Below, piece after piece: positions 38,486-47,319 of a DNA stretch of 64,000 bases. Source of the DNA: Serpentinimonas raichei. Lineage in GTDB: Bacteria > Pseudomonadota > Gammaproteobacteria > Burkholderiales > Burkholderiaceae_C. Position 1 is the first letter of the stretch. Each line of letters begins with the position of its first letter. The notes beneath the pieces are model-generated. The model saw only the letters and a list, made by a program, of their open reading frames with translations. It did not search any database and had not been told where the DNA came from. The DNA lies in NCBI RefSeq assembly GCF_000828895.1, contig NZ_AP014568.1, forward strand, positions 533,699 through 597,698. Direction: 5' to 3'. Made by a program: the position numbers and the translations under genes.

Positions 38486-39898
38486 ATGGTTCAAATGCCT
38501 GTTTTCCCGGCCAGCGCCTTCAAGGCCTACGACATCCGCGGTGTCGTCCCCGATGCCCTCAACCCGGCATTTGCTTGCGCACTCGGGCGTGCCTTTGGCG
38601 CGCGCGCGCTGGCCTTGGGCGAGGGCACGGTGGCGGTCGGGCGCGACGGCCGGCGCAGCAGCCCGGAGCTGGCGGCGGCGCTGACCGAGGGCCTGCGCCA
38701 GGCCGGGGTGGCGGTGCTCGACATTGGGCTCTCGACCACGCCCATGCTCTACTACGCCGCCCACACGCGCTGCCACAGCGGCATCCAGGTCACGGGCAGC
38801 CACAACCCGAAGCAACACAACGGCTTCAAGATGGTGCTGGCCGGGCGCGCGATTTACGGCGATGACATCCAGGCGCTGCTCCAAGCGATGGAGGAGGCGG
38901 CGGTGGCCAGCCCTAGCACCCTTGATTCAGCCCCCATGGCCGCGCTGCAGCGCATCGACGTGCTGCCCGACTACGTGGCTCGCATCGTTGCCGACGTGCA
39001 GCTGCAGCGGCCGCTCAAAATCGTGATCGACAGCGGCAACGGCGTCGCCGGGGCCAGCGCGCCGGACCTGTTTCGTGCCCTGGGCTGCGAGGTGATCGAG
39101 CTCTACAGCGAAGTCGACGGGGATTTCCCCAACCACCACCCAGACCCCTCCAAACCCGAAAACCTGCGCGACCTGATCGCGGCCGTGCAGCGCAGCGGGG
39201 CCGAACTCGGGCTGGCCTTCGACGGCGACGGCGACCGGCTCGGCATCGTCACCCCGAGCGGGCAAAACATCTACCCCGATCGGCAGATGCTGCTCTTTGC
39301 CCAAGACGTGCTGGCGCGCGTGCCCGGCGGCACCATTGTCTATGACGTGAAATGCAGCCAGCGCCTGGCCCCCGCCATACGCGCCGCCGGCGGCGTGCCG
39401 CTGATGTACAAAACCGGCCACTCGCTCATCAAAGCCAAGATGAAGGAAGTGGCCGCGCCCTTGGGTGGCGAGATGAGCGGCCACATTTTTTTCCAGGAGC
39501 GCTGGTTTGGCTTCGACGACGGCAGCTACGCCGGGGCGCGGCTGCTCGAAATCCTGAGCCGCTCGCCCAACGCCGGGGCGGTGCTGGAGGCGCTGCCCAG
39601 CAGCCACAGCACGCCCGAGCTCAACGTGGCCTGCGCCGAGGGCGAGCCGCACCGCCTAGTGGCCGAGTTGCAGGCGCTGGCCGACTTTGCCGCACCGGCC
39701 CAGGTCAACCTCATCGACGGTTTGCGCGTCGATTGGCCCGACGGCTTTGGCCTGATTCGCGCCTCCAACACCACCCCGGTGCTGGTGCTGCGCTTCGAGG
39801 GCCAGACGGCGGCGGCGCTGGCGCGCATCGAAGCCGAGCTGCTGGCGCTGCTGCGGCGCGTCAAGCCCGATGCGACGGTGGGCGCGGCGGCGCACTGA
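38486..39898 (+). CDS. Phosphomannomutase/phosphoglucomutase
   Basis: This 470-aa alpha-D-phosphohexomutase interconverts mannose or glucose 6- and 1-phosphates for surface polysaccharide or lipopolysaccharide. The active-site phosphoserine is Ser105 in TGSHNPKQHNG, the metal loop is AFDGDGDRLG, the sugar-binding loop is GEMSGH, and the phosphate-binding loop is RASNTTPVL. It is closely similar in layout to AlgC/ManB. ATG 38486 or ATG 38495 may start the gene. It is followed by a glycosyltransferase 14 bp downstream and then waaA. Confidence 0.9.
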   Translation: MVQMPVFPASAFKAYDIRGVVPDALNPAFACALGRAFGARALALGEGTVAVGRDGRRSSPELAAALTEGLRQAGVAVLDIGLSTTPMLYYAAHTRCHSGIQVTGSHNPKQHNGFKMVLAGRAIYGDDIQALLQAMEEAAVASPSTLDSAPMAALQRIDVLPDYVARIVADVQLQRPLKIVIDSGNGVAGASAPDLFRALGCEVIELYSEVDGDFPNHHPDPSKPENLRDLIAAVQRSGAELGLAFDGDGDRLGIVTPSGQNIYPDRQMLLFAQDVLARVPGGTIVYDVKCSQRLAPAIRAAGGVPLMYKTGHSLIKAKMKEVAAPLGGEMSGHIFFQERWFGFDDGSYAGARLLEILSRSPNAGAVLEALPSSHSTPELNVACAEGEPHRLVAELQALADFAAPAQVNLIDGLRVDWPDGFGLIRASNTTPVLVLRFEGQTAAALARIEAELLALLRRVKPDATVGAAAH

Positions 39899-39912
39899 AG
39901 GGCCCTTCTGCC

Positions 39913-40974
39913 ATGGTCAGCCCCAGCCCGAACCCGGAGATCATCGTCTTCAACCTCAAGCAGCGCTACACCGGGGTCTCGGCGACCGTGAACGCGCTGG
40001 TGCCGCTGCAATTGCAGCAGTGGCCGCTGGCCTATTGCGGCACCCCGCTCTCCAACGGCGTTCCGGGGCTCACGCTCAAGCAGGCGATTGCGCTCTCGCG
40101 CCAACCCGCGCCGGGGCGGCGCTTTCGCATCTGGCACGTGCGGCGCGACCCCGAAATGCTGGCCGGCCTGTGGGCGCGCGATGTGCTGCGGCTGCCGATC
40201 AAGCTGGTCTTTACCTCGGCGGCGCAGCACCGGCACGGCTGGTTCCCGCGCTGGCTGATCTCGCGCATGGACGCGGTCATTTCCACCACGCCCAAGGCGG
40301 CCAGCTTCGTGCCCAACACCACCGCCGTGGTGCCGCACGGCATCGACTTGCAGCGCTTTGCGCCGCCGCCCGACAAGCTCACCGCCTGGGCCGACTCCGG
40401 CCTGCCGGGGCGCTACGGCGTCGGGGTGTTTGGCCGCGTGCGGCCCGACAAGGGCACCGACGTCTTCGTCGATGCCATGCTGCAGGCGCTGCCGCACCTG
40501 CCCGAGGTCACGGCGGTGATCGCCGGGCTGGCGCAGCCGCAGCACCAGGCCTACCAGCGCGCGCTGCAAGCCCAGATCGACGCCGCCGGCCTGAGCCAGC
40601 GCATCGTGTTTCTGGGCGAGGTACCGGCCGGCGAGGTGCACCGCTGGTACCAGCGCTGCCTGCTGTGCGTGGCCTGCCCGCGCTACGAGCCTTTTGGCCT
40701 CACCCCTTTCGAGGCCGCCGCCACCGGCTGTGCGCTGGTGTGCTCGCGCACCGGCGCGTTCGAAGAACTGGTGCAGCCGGGCGTAAACGGCTACCTGGTG
40801 GACACCGGCGACGCCGCTGGCCTAGCGCAGGCGGTGCAGCAGGTGCTGCGCGACCCGCAGGCGGCGCTGCGGCTGGGGCAGGCGGCGCGCGAGCGGGTGC
40901 ACAGCACCTTCACGCTGGCGCAAGAGGCGGCCGGGATCGGGCGCGTCTATCAGAGCCTGTTCGATGCGGCCTGA
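39913..40974 (+). CDS. Glycosyltransferase family 4
   Basis: This 353-aa GT-B enzyme has a C-terminal nucleotide-sugar site: GVFGRVRPDKGTDVFVDA, then the EX7E-type region in YEPFGLTPFEAAATGC. The N-terminal half is Rossmann-like. Family 4 enzymes use UDP- or GDP-sugars. Its place between a phosphohexomutase and the Kdo transferase gene suggests lipopolysaccharide core assembly. The donor and acceptor cannot be read. Confidence 0.85.
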   Translation: MVSPSPNPEIIVFNLKQRYTGVSATVNALVPLQLQQWPLAYCGTPLSNGVPGLTLKQAIALSRQPAPGRRFRIWHVRRDPEMLAGLWARDVLRLPIKLVFTSAAQHRHGWFPRWLISRMDAVISTTPKAASFVPNTTAVVPHGIDLQRFAPPPDKLTAWADSGLPGRYGVGVFGRVRPDKGTDVFVDAMLQALPHLPEVTAVIAGLAQPQHQAYQRALQAQIDAAGLSQRIVFLGEVPAGEVHRWYQRCLLCVACPRYEPFGLTPFEAAATGCALVCSRTGAFEELVQPGVNGYLVDTGDAAGLAQAVQQVLRDPQAALRLGQAARERVHSTFTLAQEAAGIGRVYQSLFDAA

Positions 40975-41031
40975 ACGCGCTCCAAGGACAAAGCTGGTGC
41001 TGGATGCGGCTGGGGTGGGCGGGGCAGTGCG

Positions 41032-42396
41032 ATGAGTGTGAAGAGCAACCACGCTTTTGTCCCACCTTTGAGCCTGCTTGAGCGCATGGCGCTGGCCGTT
41101 TATGGCCTGCTGATGCGGCTGCTGCAACCCTGGGTGCGCCGGCGGCACCGGCGCCGGGGCCGCGCCGAACCGGGCTATTTGCAGCACATGGAGCAGCGCT
41201 TTGGCCACTACCCGGGCTTGGAGCCCTCCAGCGGCTGGGTTTGGGTGCATGCCGTGTCGCTGGGCGAAACCCGCGCCGCCGCCTTGCTGCTGGCGGCACT
41301 GCGCGAGCAGGTGCCTGGCTTGCGCCTGCTGCTCAGCCACGGCACCGCCACCGGCCGCGCCGAAGGGGCCAAGCTGCTGCGCCCGGGCGATCTGCAAGTC
41401 TGGCAGCCGTGGGACACGCCGGCGGCGGTGCAGCGCTTTTTGCAGCAGTTCCGGCCCGCGCTGGGGGTGTTGCTCGAAACCGAAGTCTGGCCGCACTGGG
41501 TGCAGGGCTGCCGCGCCCACGGCGTGCCGCTGTACCTGGTGAATGCGCGCCTGAACCCCAAATCGCTGCGCGCCGCGCAGCGCCTGCGCTGCCTGATGCG
41601 CCCGGCCTACGCGGGTTTAAGCGCCGTGCTGGCCCAGACCGAGGCCGACGCGGCGCGCCTGCGCCAGCTTGGGGCCGAACCGGTGCAGGTGCTGGGCAAC
41701 CTCAAGTTCGACCTCGAAGCCGACCCGGCGCAGATCGAGCGCGGGCGGCGCTGGCGCGCGGCACTGGGCGGGCGGCGCGTGGTGATGCTGGCCAGCAGCC
41801 GCGAGGGCGAGGAGGCGCTCTGGTTGCAGGCGCTGCGCCAGGCGCAGGACAGCCCCTTTGGCCCCGAGGCCCCGCTGTGGCTGCTGGTGCCGCGCCACCC
41901 GCAGCGCTTCGACGCCGTGGCCGCGCTGCTGCAACAGGCGGGCCTGAGCGTGTTCAGGCGCAGCCAGTGGCCCGAGGGTCTAGATGCCGTCGCCCCAGCC
42001 GCCGCCCGCAGCGCCCAAGTCTGGCTGGGCGACTCGCTGGGCGAGATGCACGCCTACTACGCCATGGCCGATCTGGCCTGGCTGGGCGGCAGCTTCTTGC
42101 CGCTGGGCGGGCAAAACCTGATCGAGGCCGCGGCCTGCGGCTGCCCGGTGCTCATGGGGCCGCACACCTACAACTTCCACGACGCCGCCGAGCAGGCCCT
42201 GCACTGCGGCGCGGCGCGGCGCCTGCCCGATATGCCCGCCGCGCTGCCCGCCACCCGGCATTGGCTCGACGACGCAGCCGCCTTGCAGCGCGCACGCGAA
42301 GGCTGTGCCGCCTTGCTGCAACAAGGCCAGGGCGCAGCGCAGCGCAGCGCGGCCCTGTTGCGCGCCGCGATGGCACCCGCCACACCGGGTGCTTAG
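41032..42396 (+). CDS. waaA: 3-deoxy-D-manno-octulosonic acid (Kdo) transferase
   Basis: This 454-aa inner-membrane-anchored GT30 enzyme transfers Kdo from CMP-Kdo to lipid A precursor. An N-terminal hydrophobic anchor (about residues 15-32) precedes VWVHAVSLGETRAA, which holds the catalytic Glu. LLETEVWP, NLKFD, and the CMP-binding segment GGSFLPLGGQNLIEAAACGCPV follow. It is the last gene of the sugar cluster and faces the fic gene tail-to-tail. Confidence 0.93.
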   Translation: MSVKSNHAFVPPLSLLERMALAVYGLLMRLLQPWVRRRHRRRGRAEPGYLQHMEQRFGHYPGLEPSSGWVWVHAVSLGETRAAALLLAALREQVPGLRLLLSHGTATGRAEGAKLLRPGDLQVWQPWDTPAAVQRFLQQFRPALGVLLETEVWPHWVQGCRAHGVPLYLVNARLNPKSLRAAQRLRCLMRPAYAGLSAVLAQTEADAARLRQLGAEPVQVLGNLKFDLEADPAQIERGRRWRAALGGRRVVMLASSREGEEALWLQALRQAQDSPFGPEAPLWLLVPRHPQRFDAVAALLQQAGLSVFRRSQWPEGLDAVAPAAARSAQVWLGDSLGEMHAYYAMADLAWLGGSFLPLGGQNLIEAAACGCPVLMGPHTYNFHDAAEQALHCGAARRLPDMPAALPATRHWLDDAAALQRAREGCAALLQQGQGAAQRSAALLRAAMAPATPGA

Positions 42397-42501
42397 GTGT
42401 CGCATCCCTGACGATCGTATAGACTCACTGCGCTTGCCCTCCTCCCGACCCTGAAAGCTCTGCCTGCCTCGCTTGGTTCCTGTTTCTATGGAGTCGATTA
42501 A

Positions 42502-43641
42502 TCAGTTGCGAGGAGGGGAGCGGGGGTTGTCAACGGCCTGATAGCTGGTGCTGCGCCCACCCGCATCCGATTTGCGCAGCACGCCCCGCGCAAGCAGATC
42601 GTTGATATCGCGCAGAGCCGTGTCTGGCGAGCACTTGGCGATCGCCGCCCACTTGCTGCTGGTGAGCTTGCCCGCGAAGCCGTAGAGCAGCAGGTTGAGC
42701 AACTTCACCTGCCGCTGATTGAGTGGTGTGCTCGCCCAGCGCTGCCAGAACCGCGCCTTGACCAATACGGTGTCAAGCGTGTGCTGCGCCTGATCGACGG
42801 CGCGATGCAGCGTGCCGAGGAACCAGGCGAGCCAGGCGGTGACGTCCAGCGACCGTTTCTGGCTCTGCTCCAAGATGTCGTAGTAAGCCTTGCGTTCGCG
42901 CTGAATCTGCGCGGACAAACTGTAGAAGCGCTGCGGGCTGCCGTCGGCGCGTGCCAGCAGCAGATCACCGATGGCCCGGGCGATACGGCCATTGCCGTCG
43001 TCAAACGGGTGCAAGGTGACGAACCACAGGTGGCCGAGGCCCGCTTTGAGCAGTGGCGGCTCGTTCGACGCGCCATTCACCCAGTCGAAGAAGCGGCTGG
43101 TTTCGGTCTCGAGGCGATCGGCGGGCGGCGCTTCGAAATGCACCCGTTGGCGGCCGATGCGGCCCGAAACCACCTGCATCGGCCCGCTGGCATCGTCGCG
43201 CCAGGCGCCGACCTTGATCCTAGAAAGGCCGGAGTAACCGGTGGGAAACAGTGCGGCATGCCAGCCGAACAGACGCTCCCGTGTTGCCAGTGCCTGGCAG
43301 TTGGTCGTGGCGTCGAGCACCAGCTCGACCACGCCCTCGACATGCCGATCGACCGGCGCAAGCGCTCCGATGTCCACGCCCAGCCTGCGCGCGATGGACG
43401 AGCGCACGGACTCGACGTTGAGCTGCTCGCCCTCGATCTCGCTGGTCTTGACCACGTCCTCGGTCAGCGCGGCCAGGCTCGCCTGATCGCGCAGCGCCAT
43501 GCCCACGTCGGCCAGACGCCCCATTAAGAGCCCTTGGGCGCGACTGACCTCGGCCATAGGGCCAGCCAAGGCCGCCCAGTCGAAGCGCCAGTTCGGCCAG
43601 TCAGGGGTCTGCCAGATGTATTTGCAATCGCCGCTATTCAT
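42502..43641 (-). CDS. Fic-domain AMP-transferase with built-in inhibitory helix
   Basis: This 379-aa protein has an N-terminal Fic-associated domain with the inhibitory motif TSEIEG (residues 66-71, pattern S/T-x-x-x-E-G). A Fic core follows with HPFDDGNGRIAR starting at His211, and a C-terminal winged-helix-like domain (about 310-365). Fic enzymes transfer AMP to hydroxyl groups of target proteins; in class II members the N-terminal glutamate holds the enzyme off. The wHTH may let it bind its own palindrome-rich promoter. A continuing antisense frame upstream is not part of the gene. The target protein is unknown. Confidence 0.9.
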   Translation of the reverse strand: MNSGDCKYIWQTPDWPNWRFDWAALAGPMAEVSRAQGLLMGRLADVGMALRDQASLAALTEDVVKTSEIEGEQLNVESVRSSIARRLGVDIGALAPVDRHVEGVVELVLDATTNCQALATRERLFGWHAALFPTGYSGLSRIKVGAWRDDASGPMQVVSGRIGRQRVHFEAPPADRLETETSRFFDWVNGASNEPPLLKAGLGHLWFVTLHPFDDGNGRIARAIGDLLLARADGSPQRFYSLSAQIQRERKAYYDILEQSQKRSLDVTAWLAWFLGTLHRAVDQAQHTLDTVLVKARFWQRWASTPLNQRQVKLLNLLLYGFAGKLTSSKWAAIAKCSPDTALRDINDLLARGVLRKSDAGGRSTSYQAVDNPRSPPRN

Positions 43642-43705
43642 GCGGATATTATGGGCTGCAATCTCCGCATGCACAAGGTATTCACCGCATAAAATGCGGT
43701 GAATA
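43640..43705 (-). promoter_or_regulatory. fic promoter with four ATGCGG half-sites
   Basis: On the minus strand, TTGTGC (43671-43676), a 17-bp spacer and CATAAT (43648-43653) form a promoter whose predicted start falls on the A of the fic ATG. A perfect 12-bp inverted repeat TATTCACCGCAT/ATGCGGTGAATA with AAA between (43679-43705) lies just upstream. A second pair ATGCGGA/TCCGCAT (43640-43646, 43664-43670) lies over the spacer and the start codon. The hexamer ATGCGG thus occurs four times in 66 bp. Confidence 0.65.
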
Positions 43706-43890
43706 GTGATATTTGGGCTGCGCCAAGGCTTGCCAGAGCGGTCAGCACCGGGTAAGCCCCAAGCAGGCACAATGTCAGAGCCATCAGAATCGATCAGAAT
43801 CGGGCTGAGCCTCTGATCCCCTGTGAGGCCCCCAAGCGGTTCGCTCCATGCCGCCCCCGAACGCACACGAACGCCCACCGGAGACACGCC

Positions 43891-44088
43891 ATGAACGAGA
43901 GCTTGCTGTCGCAACGCCTGCTGGCGCTGTTCGCGGCTGCCGTCTTGCTGTTCAATTTTCCGCTCATCGCCTTGTGGGACAGCGAGATCAAGTGGTGGGG
44001 CATTCCGCTCTTTCCGCTGGCCATGTTCACGCTCTGGGCCTTGCTGATTGCGCTGCTGGCTTGGCTGATGGAGCGCCAGCCCGACTAA
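43891..44088 (+). CDS. Small two-helix membrane protein upstream of a symporter-kinase
   Basis: This 65-aa protein has two hydrophobic helices (about residues 9-28 and 36-60) separated by WDSEIKWWGIPLF. The size and the N-F-P-L-I-A-L-W-D and W-G-I-P-L-F pattern resemble the DUF3311-type small proteins found with sodium/solute symporters. It lies 48 bp before the symporter-kinase gene and may be its small partner subunit. The start ATG has no strong Shine-Dalgarno. Confidence 0.7.
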   Translation: MNESLLSQRLLALFAAAVLLFNFPLIALWDSEIKWWGIPLFPLAMFTLWALLIALLAWLMERQPD

Positions 44089-44136
44089 AACCGCCGCCCA
44101 GCCCACAAACCCAAACCACAGCCCAAACCCAGCCCC

Positions 44137-46971
44137 ATGTCCCCGCTGCTGGTCATCGCCGTTGCCACCGCCTACCTGCTGCTGCTGTTTGCCGTGGCCT
44201 TTTACGGCGACCGGCGCGCCGCCCAAGGCCGCTCGCTGATCGGCAACGCCTGGGTCTATGCGCTCTCGATGGCGGTCTATTGCACCGCCTGGACCTACTT
44301 TGGCAGCATCGGGCGCGCCGCCACCGACGGGCTCTGGTTCCTGCCGATCTACCTCGGGCCCATGCTGGCCATGATCCTGGGCTGGATGGTGGTGCGCAAG
44401 ATGATCCGCATCGCCAAGACCTACCGCATCACCTCGATCGCCGATTTCATCTCCAGCCGCTACGGCAAGAGCCCGCTGCTGGCGGGTGTGGTGACGCTGA
44501 TCATGGTGGTGGGCATCGTGCCCTACATCGCCTTGCAGCTCAAGGGCATCGCGGTGGCTTACGCGGTGCTCACCACGCCGCTCGGGCAGCCCTTTCCGGC
44601 CCCGCACAGTTGGTGGCAGGACAGCACCTTTTACCTCGCGCTGGCGCTGGCCGGTTTCACCATTGTCTTTGGCGCGCGCCAGCTCGACAGCAGCGAGCGC
44701 CACGAGGGCCTGGTGGCGGCGATTGCGCTCGAATCGCTGGTCAAGCTGCTGGCTTTCGTGGCGGTGGGGGTGTTTGTGAGCTTCGTGCTGTTCAACGGCG
44801 TGGGCGATATTTTTGCCCGCGCCGCGGCGGTGCCCGAAATGGCCGGTCTGCTCGAACTCGGCGACGACAGCCGCTTTGCCTACGCCCAGTGGTTCACACT
44901 CACGGTGCTGGCGCTGCTCTCGGTGCTGCTGCTGCCACGCCAGTTTCAGGTGATGGTGGTGGAAAACGTGGATGAGCGGCACCTCAAGCGCGCGGTCTGG
45001 GTCTTTCCGCTCTACCTGTTGCTGATCAACCTGTTCGTGCTGCCCATCGCCTTGGGCGGGATGCTGTACTTTGGCGCGCAGCCCGGCCTGACGGTCCACC
45101 CCGAGACCTTCGTGCTGGCGCTGCCGCTGGCCGAGGGCTGGCTGTGGCTGGTGCTGCTGGCCTTCATCGGCGGTTTTTCCGCCGCCACCGGCATGGTGAT
45201 CGTCGATGGCATCGCCGTCTCGACCATGATCAGCAACAACCTGGCCGCGCCGCTGCTGCTGCGGCTGCAAGGCTGGCTGCGCAGCCCGCTCGATTTCAAG
45301 CGCTGGCTGCTGCAAATCCGGCGCGCCGCCATCGTGCTCATCATGCTGCTGGGCTATCTTTACTACTACCTGGCGGGCGACGCCTACGCCCTGATGGGCA
45401 TCGGGCTGATCAGCTTTGCTGCGGTGGCGCAGTTTGCCCCGGCGCTGTTTGGCGGCATGTACTGGAAGGGCGGCACCCGCGCCGGTGCGCTCAGCGGCCT
45501 GCTGCTCGGCTTTGGGCTGTGGTGCTACACCCTGATGCTGCCCTCGCTGGCCAAGTCGGGCTGGCTGGACGACGGTTTCTTGCTGCACGGCCCCTGGGGC
45601 ATAGGCTGGCTCAAGCCCGAGGCGCTGTTTGGCTTGCAGGGGCTCGATCACCTCACGCACGCTTTTTTCTGGACCATGTTTTTCAACGTCGGGGCCTATC
45701 TGCTGGTTTCGCTCTGGCGCAGCCCCTCGGCCCAAGAGGCCAGCCAGGCGGTGCTGTTCGTCGATGTGTTCGAGCGCACCGCCGCCACGCAGCCGGTGTT
45801 CTGGCGCGGCCGGGCCCGGCTCGACGACCTGCTGCCGCTGGTGCCGCGCATCCTCGGCCCCGAGCGCGCCCAGGCCGCCTTGGCCGACTACGCACGCCAG
45901 CGCGGCGTGGCCAGCGTGGCGCAGTTGCCGGCCGATGCGCAACTGGTGCAGCACGTGGAAACCCTGCTCGCCGGGGCCATCGGCAGCGCCTCGGCACACG
46001 CCATGGTGGCGTCGGTGGTGCAGGCCGATGCGCTCGATGTGGCCGACGTGCTCGGCATCCTGGAAGAATCGAACCGCCTGCGCCTGCATTCGCAGGAACT
46101 GGAAGAAAAATCCCATTCGCTGGAGCGCGCCACTGCCGAGCTGCGCGCCGCCAACGTGCAGTTGCAAAGCCTGGACCGGCACCGCGACGAGTTCATGTCG
46201 GCCGTCACGCACGAGCTGCGCACCCCGCTGACGGCGATCCGCGCTTTCTCCGAACTCATGCGCGACGACCCCGAACTCGAGGCCGCGCAGCGCCAGCAGT
46301 TTTTGGGCATCATCGTGGCCGAGACCGAGCGCCTGAGCCGCTTGGTGAACCAGGTGCTGGACATGGCCAAGATCGAGTCCGGCCACGCCGACTGGCAACC
46401 CAGCGAGCTGGACCTGGCCGAGCTGCTGCGCCAGTCGTGCCAGACCACGGCCGAGCTGCTGCGCGACAAGGGCACCGAGCTGCACCTGCTGCTGCCCGAC
46501 CCGAGCCAGCCGCCGCTGTGGGTGCGCGCCGACCCGGACCGCCTGACGCAGGTGATGCTCAACCTGCTCTCCAACGCCGCCAAATTCGTGCCCACGCCGG
46601 GCGGGCGCATCGAGCTGCGCTTGCAGCGGCGCGGCGACTGCGCGCGAGTCACGGTGCAAGACAACGGCCCTGGCGTGCCGCTGGCCGACCAGCAGCGCGT
46701 GTTCGAGCGCTTTCGCCAAAGCAGCGACGGCCAGGGGCGGCTGCGCGGCACCGGCCTGGGGCTGCCGATCAGCCGCCAGATCATCGAGCATTTCGGTGGC
46801 CGCCTGTGGCTGCAGAGCGAGCCGGGGCAGGGGGCCTGCTTCGGTTTCGAGCTGCCGCTGTGCGGGGCGGTCGCTGGGAGTGTGGCTGGGGCTGCGGCGG
46901 CGGGCACGGCACAATCGGCACCAGAACCAGGAGACTGCAACCATGAACCCCACCCTGCTGATCGTCGATGA
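44137..46971 (+). CDS. Sodium/solute symporter-histidine kinase hybrid (CbrA/CrbS-like)
   Basis: This 944-aa hybrid begins with a symporter-like domain of about 13 membrane helices (residues about 3-535) with the SSS signature region around ALSMAVYCTAWTYFG and ATGMVIVDGIAVSTM. A STAC-like linker (about 545-650) and a coiled coil follow, then a kinase core with phospho-acceptor His692 in VTHELRTPLTAIR, N-box NLLSNAAKFV, and G-boxes DNGPGVP and GTGLGLPIS. Related proteins CbrA and CrbS couple transport or substrate sensing to carbon metabolism. The C-terminus overlaps the receiver gene by 29 bp. The transported or sensed solute is unknown; histidine or acetate are the family precedents. Confidence 0.88.
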   Translation: MSPLLVIAVATAYLLLLFAVAFYGDRRAAQGRSLIGNAWVYALSMAVYCTAWTYFGSIGRAATDGLWFLPIYLGPMLAMILGWMVVRKMIRIAKTYRITSIADFISSRYGKSPLLAGVVTLIMVVGIVPYIALQLKGIAVAYAVLTTPLGQPFPAPHSWWQDSTFYLALALAGFTIVFGARQLDSSERHEGLVAAIALESLVKLLAFVAVGVFVSFVLFNGVGDIFARAAAVPEMAGLLELGDDSRFAYAQWFTLTVLALLSVLLLPRQFQVMVVENVDERHLKRAVWVFPLYLLLINLFVLPIALGGMLYFGAQPGLTVHPETFVLALPLAEGWLWLVLLAFIGGFSAATGMVIVDGIAVSTMISNNLAAPLLLRLQGWLRSPLDFKRWLLQIRRAAIVLIMLLGYLYYYLAGDAYALMGIGLISFAAVAQFAPALFGGMYWKGGTRAGALSGLLLGFGLWCYTLMLPSLAKSGWLDDGFLLHGPWGIGWLKPEALFGLQGLDHLTHAFFWTMFFNVGAYLLVSLWRSPSAQEASQAVLFVDVFERTAATQPVFWRGRARLDDLLPLVPRILGPERAQAALADYARQRGVASVAQLPADAQLVQHVETLLAGAIGSASAHAMVASVVQADALDVADVLGILEESNRLRLHSQELEEKSHSLERATAELRAANVQLQSLDRHRDEFMSAVTHELRTPLTAIRAFSELMRDDPELEAAQRQQFLGIIVAETERLSRLVNQVLDMAKIESGHADWQPSELDLAELLRQSCQTTAELLRDKGTELHLLLPDPSQPPLWVRADPDRLTQVMLNLLSNAAKFVPTPGGRIELRLQRRGDCARVTVQDNGPGVPLADQQRVFERFRQSSDGQGRLRGTGLGLPISRQIIEHFGGRLWLQSEPGQGACFGFELPLCGAVAGSVAGAAAAGTAQSAPEPGDCNHEPHPADRR

Positions 46972-47317
46972 CGAACCCAACATCCTGCTCTCGCTCGAAT
47001 TTCTGATGAAGCGCGAAGGCTACCAGGTGCATCTGGCACGCGATGGGGTAGAGGCCCTGGAAGCGATTGCCGCGCTGCGCCCGGACTTGGTGCTGCTCGA
47101 CGTGATGATGCCGCGCAAAACCGGCTTCGAGGTCTGCCAGGAGGTGCGCGCCGACGAGGCGCTCAAAGCCACCCGCATCCTCATGCTCACCGCCAAGGGC
47201 CGCGACACCGACGTCGCCAAGGGCTTGGCGCTGGGTGCCGACGCCTACATGACCAAACCTTTCTCGACCAAGGAGCTGGTGGAGAAAGTGCGCCAGATGC
47301 TGCTGTCCAATCGCTGA
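46943..47317 (+). CDS. Stand-alone CheY-like response regulator
   Basis: This 124-aa protein is only a receiver domain: acidic pocket DDE near residue 10, phospho-acceptor Asp in LLDVMMPRKTG (about residue 53), Thr in MLTAKG, and Lys in TKPFS. There is no output domain, so it must act by protein contact or as a phosphorelay link. A CAGGAG Shine-Dalgarno lies inside the end of the kinase gene, and the 29-bp overlap implies tight coupling. The next gene starts 2 bp later. Confidence 0.9.
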   Translation: MNPTLLIVDDEPNILLSLEFLMKREGYQVHLARDGVEALEAIAALRPDLVLLDVMMPRKTGFEVCQEVRADEALKATRILMLTAKGRDTDVAKGLALGADAYMTKPFSTKELVEKVRQMLLSNR

Positions 47318-47319
47318 TC

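Noticed and set aside
43642..46983. Very long minus-strand reading frame continuing upstream of fic, antisense to the symporter-kinase gene
   Set aside because: The translation is Gln/His/Arg-rich without known domains, while the plus strand encodes a clear symporter-kinase. It is the usual open antisense frame of GC-rich DNA.
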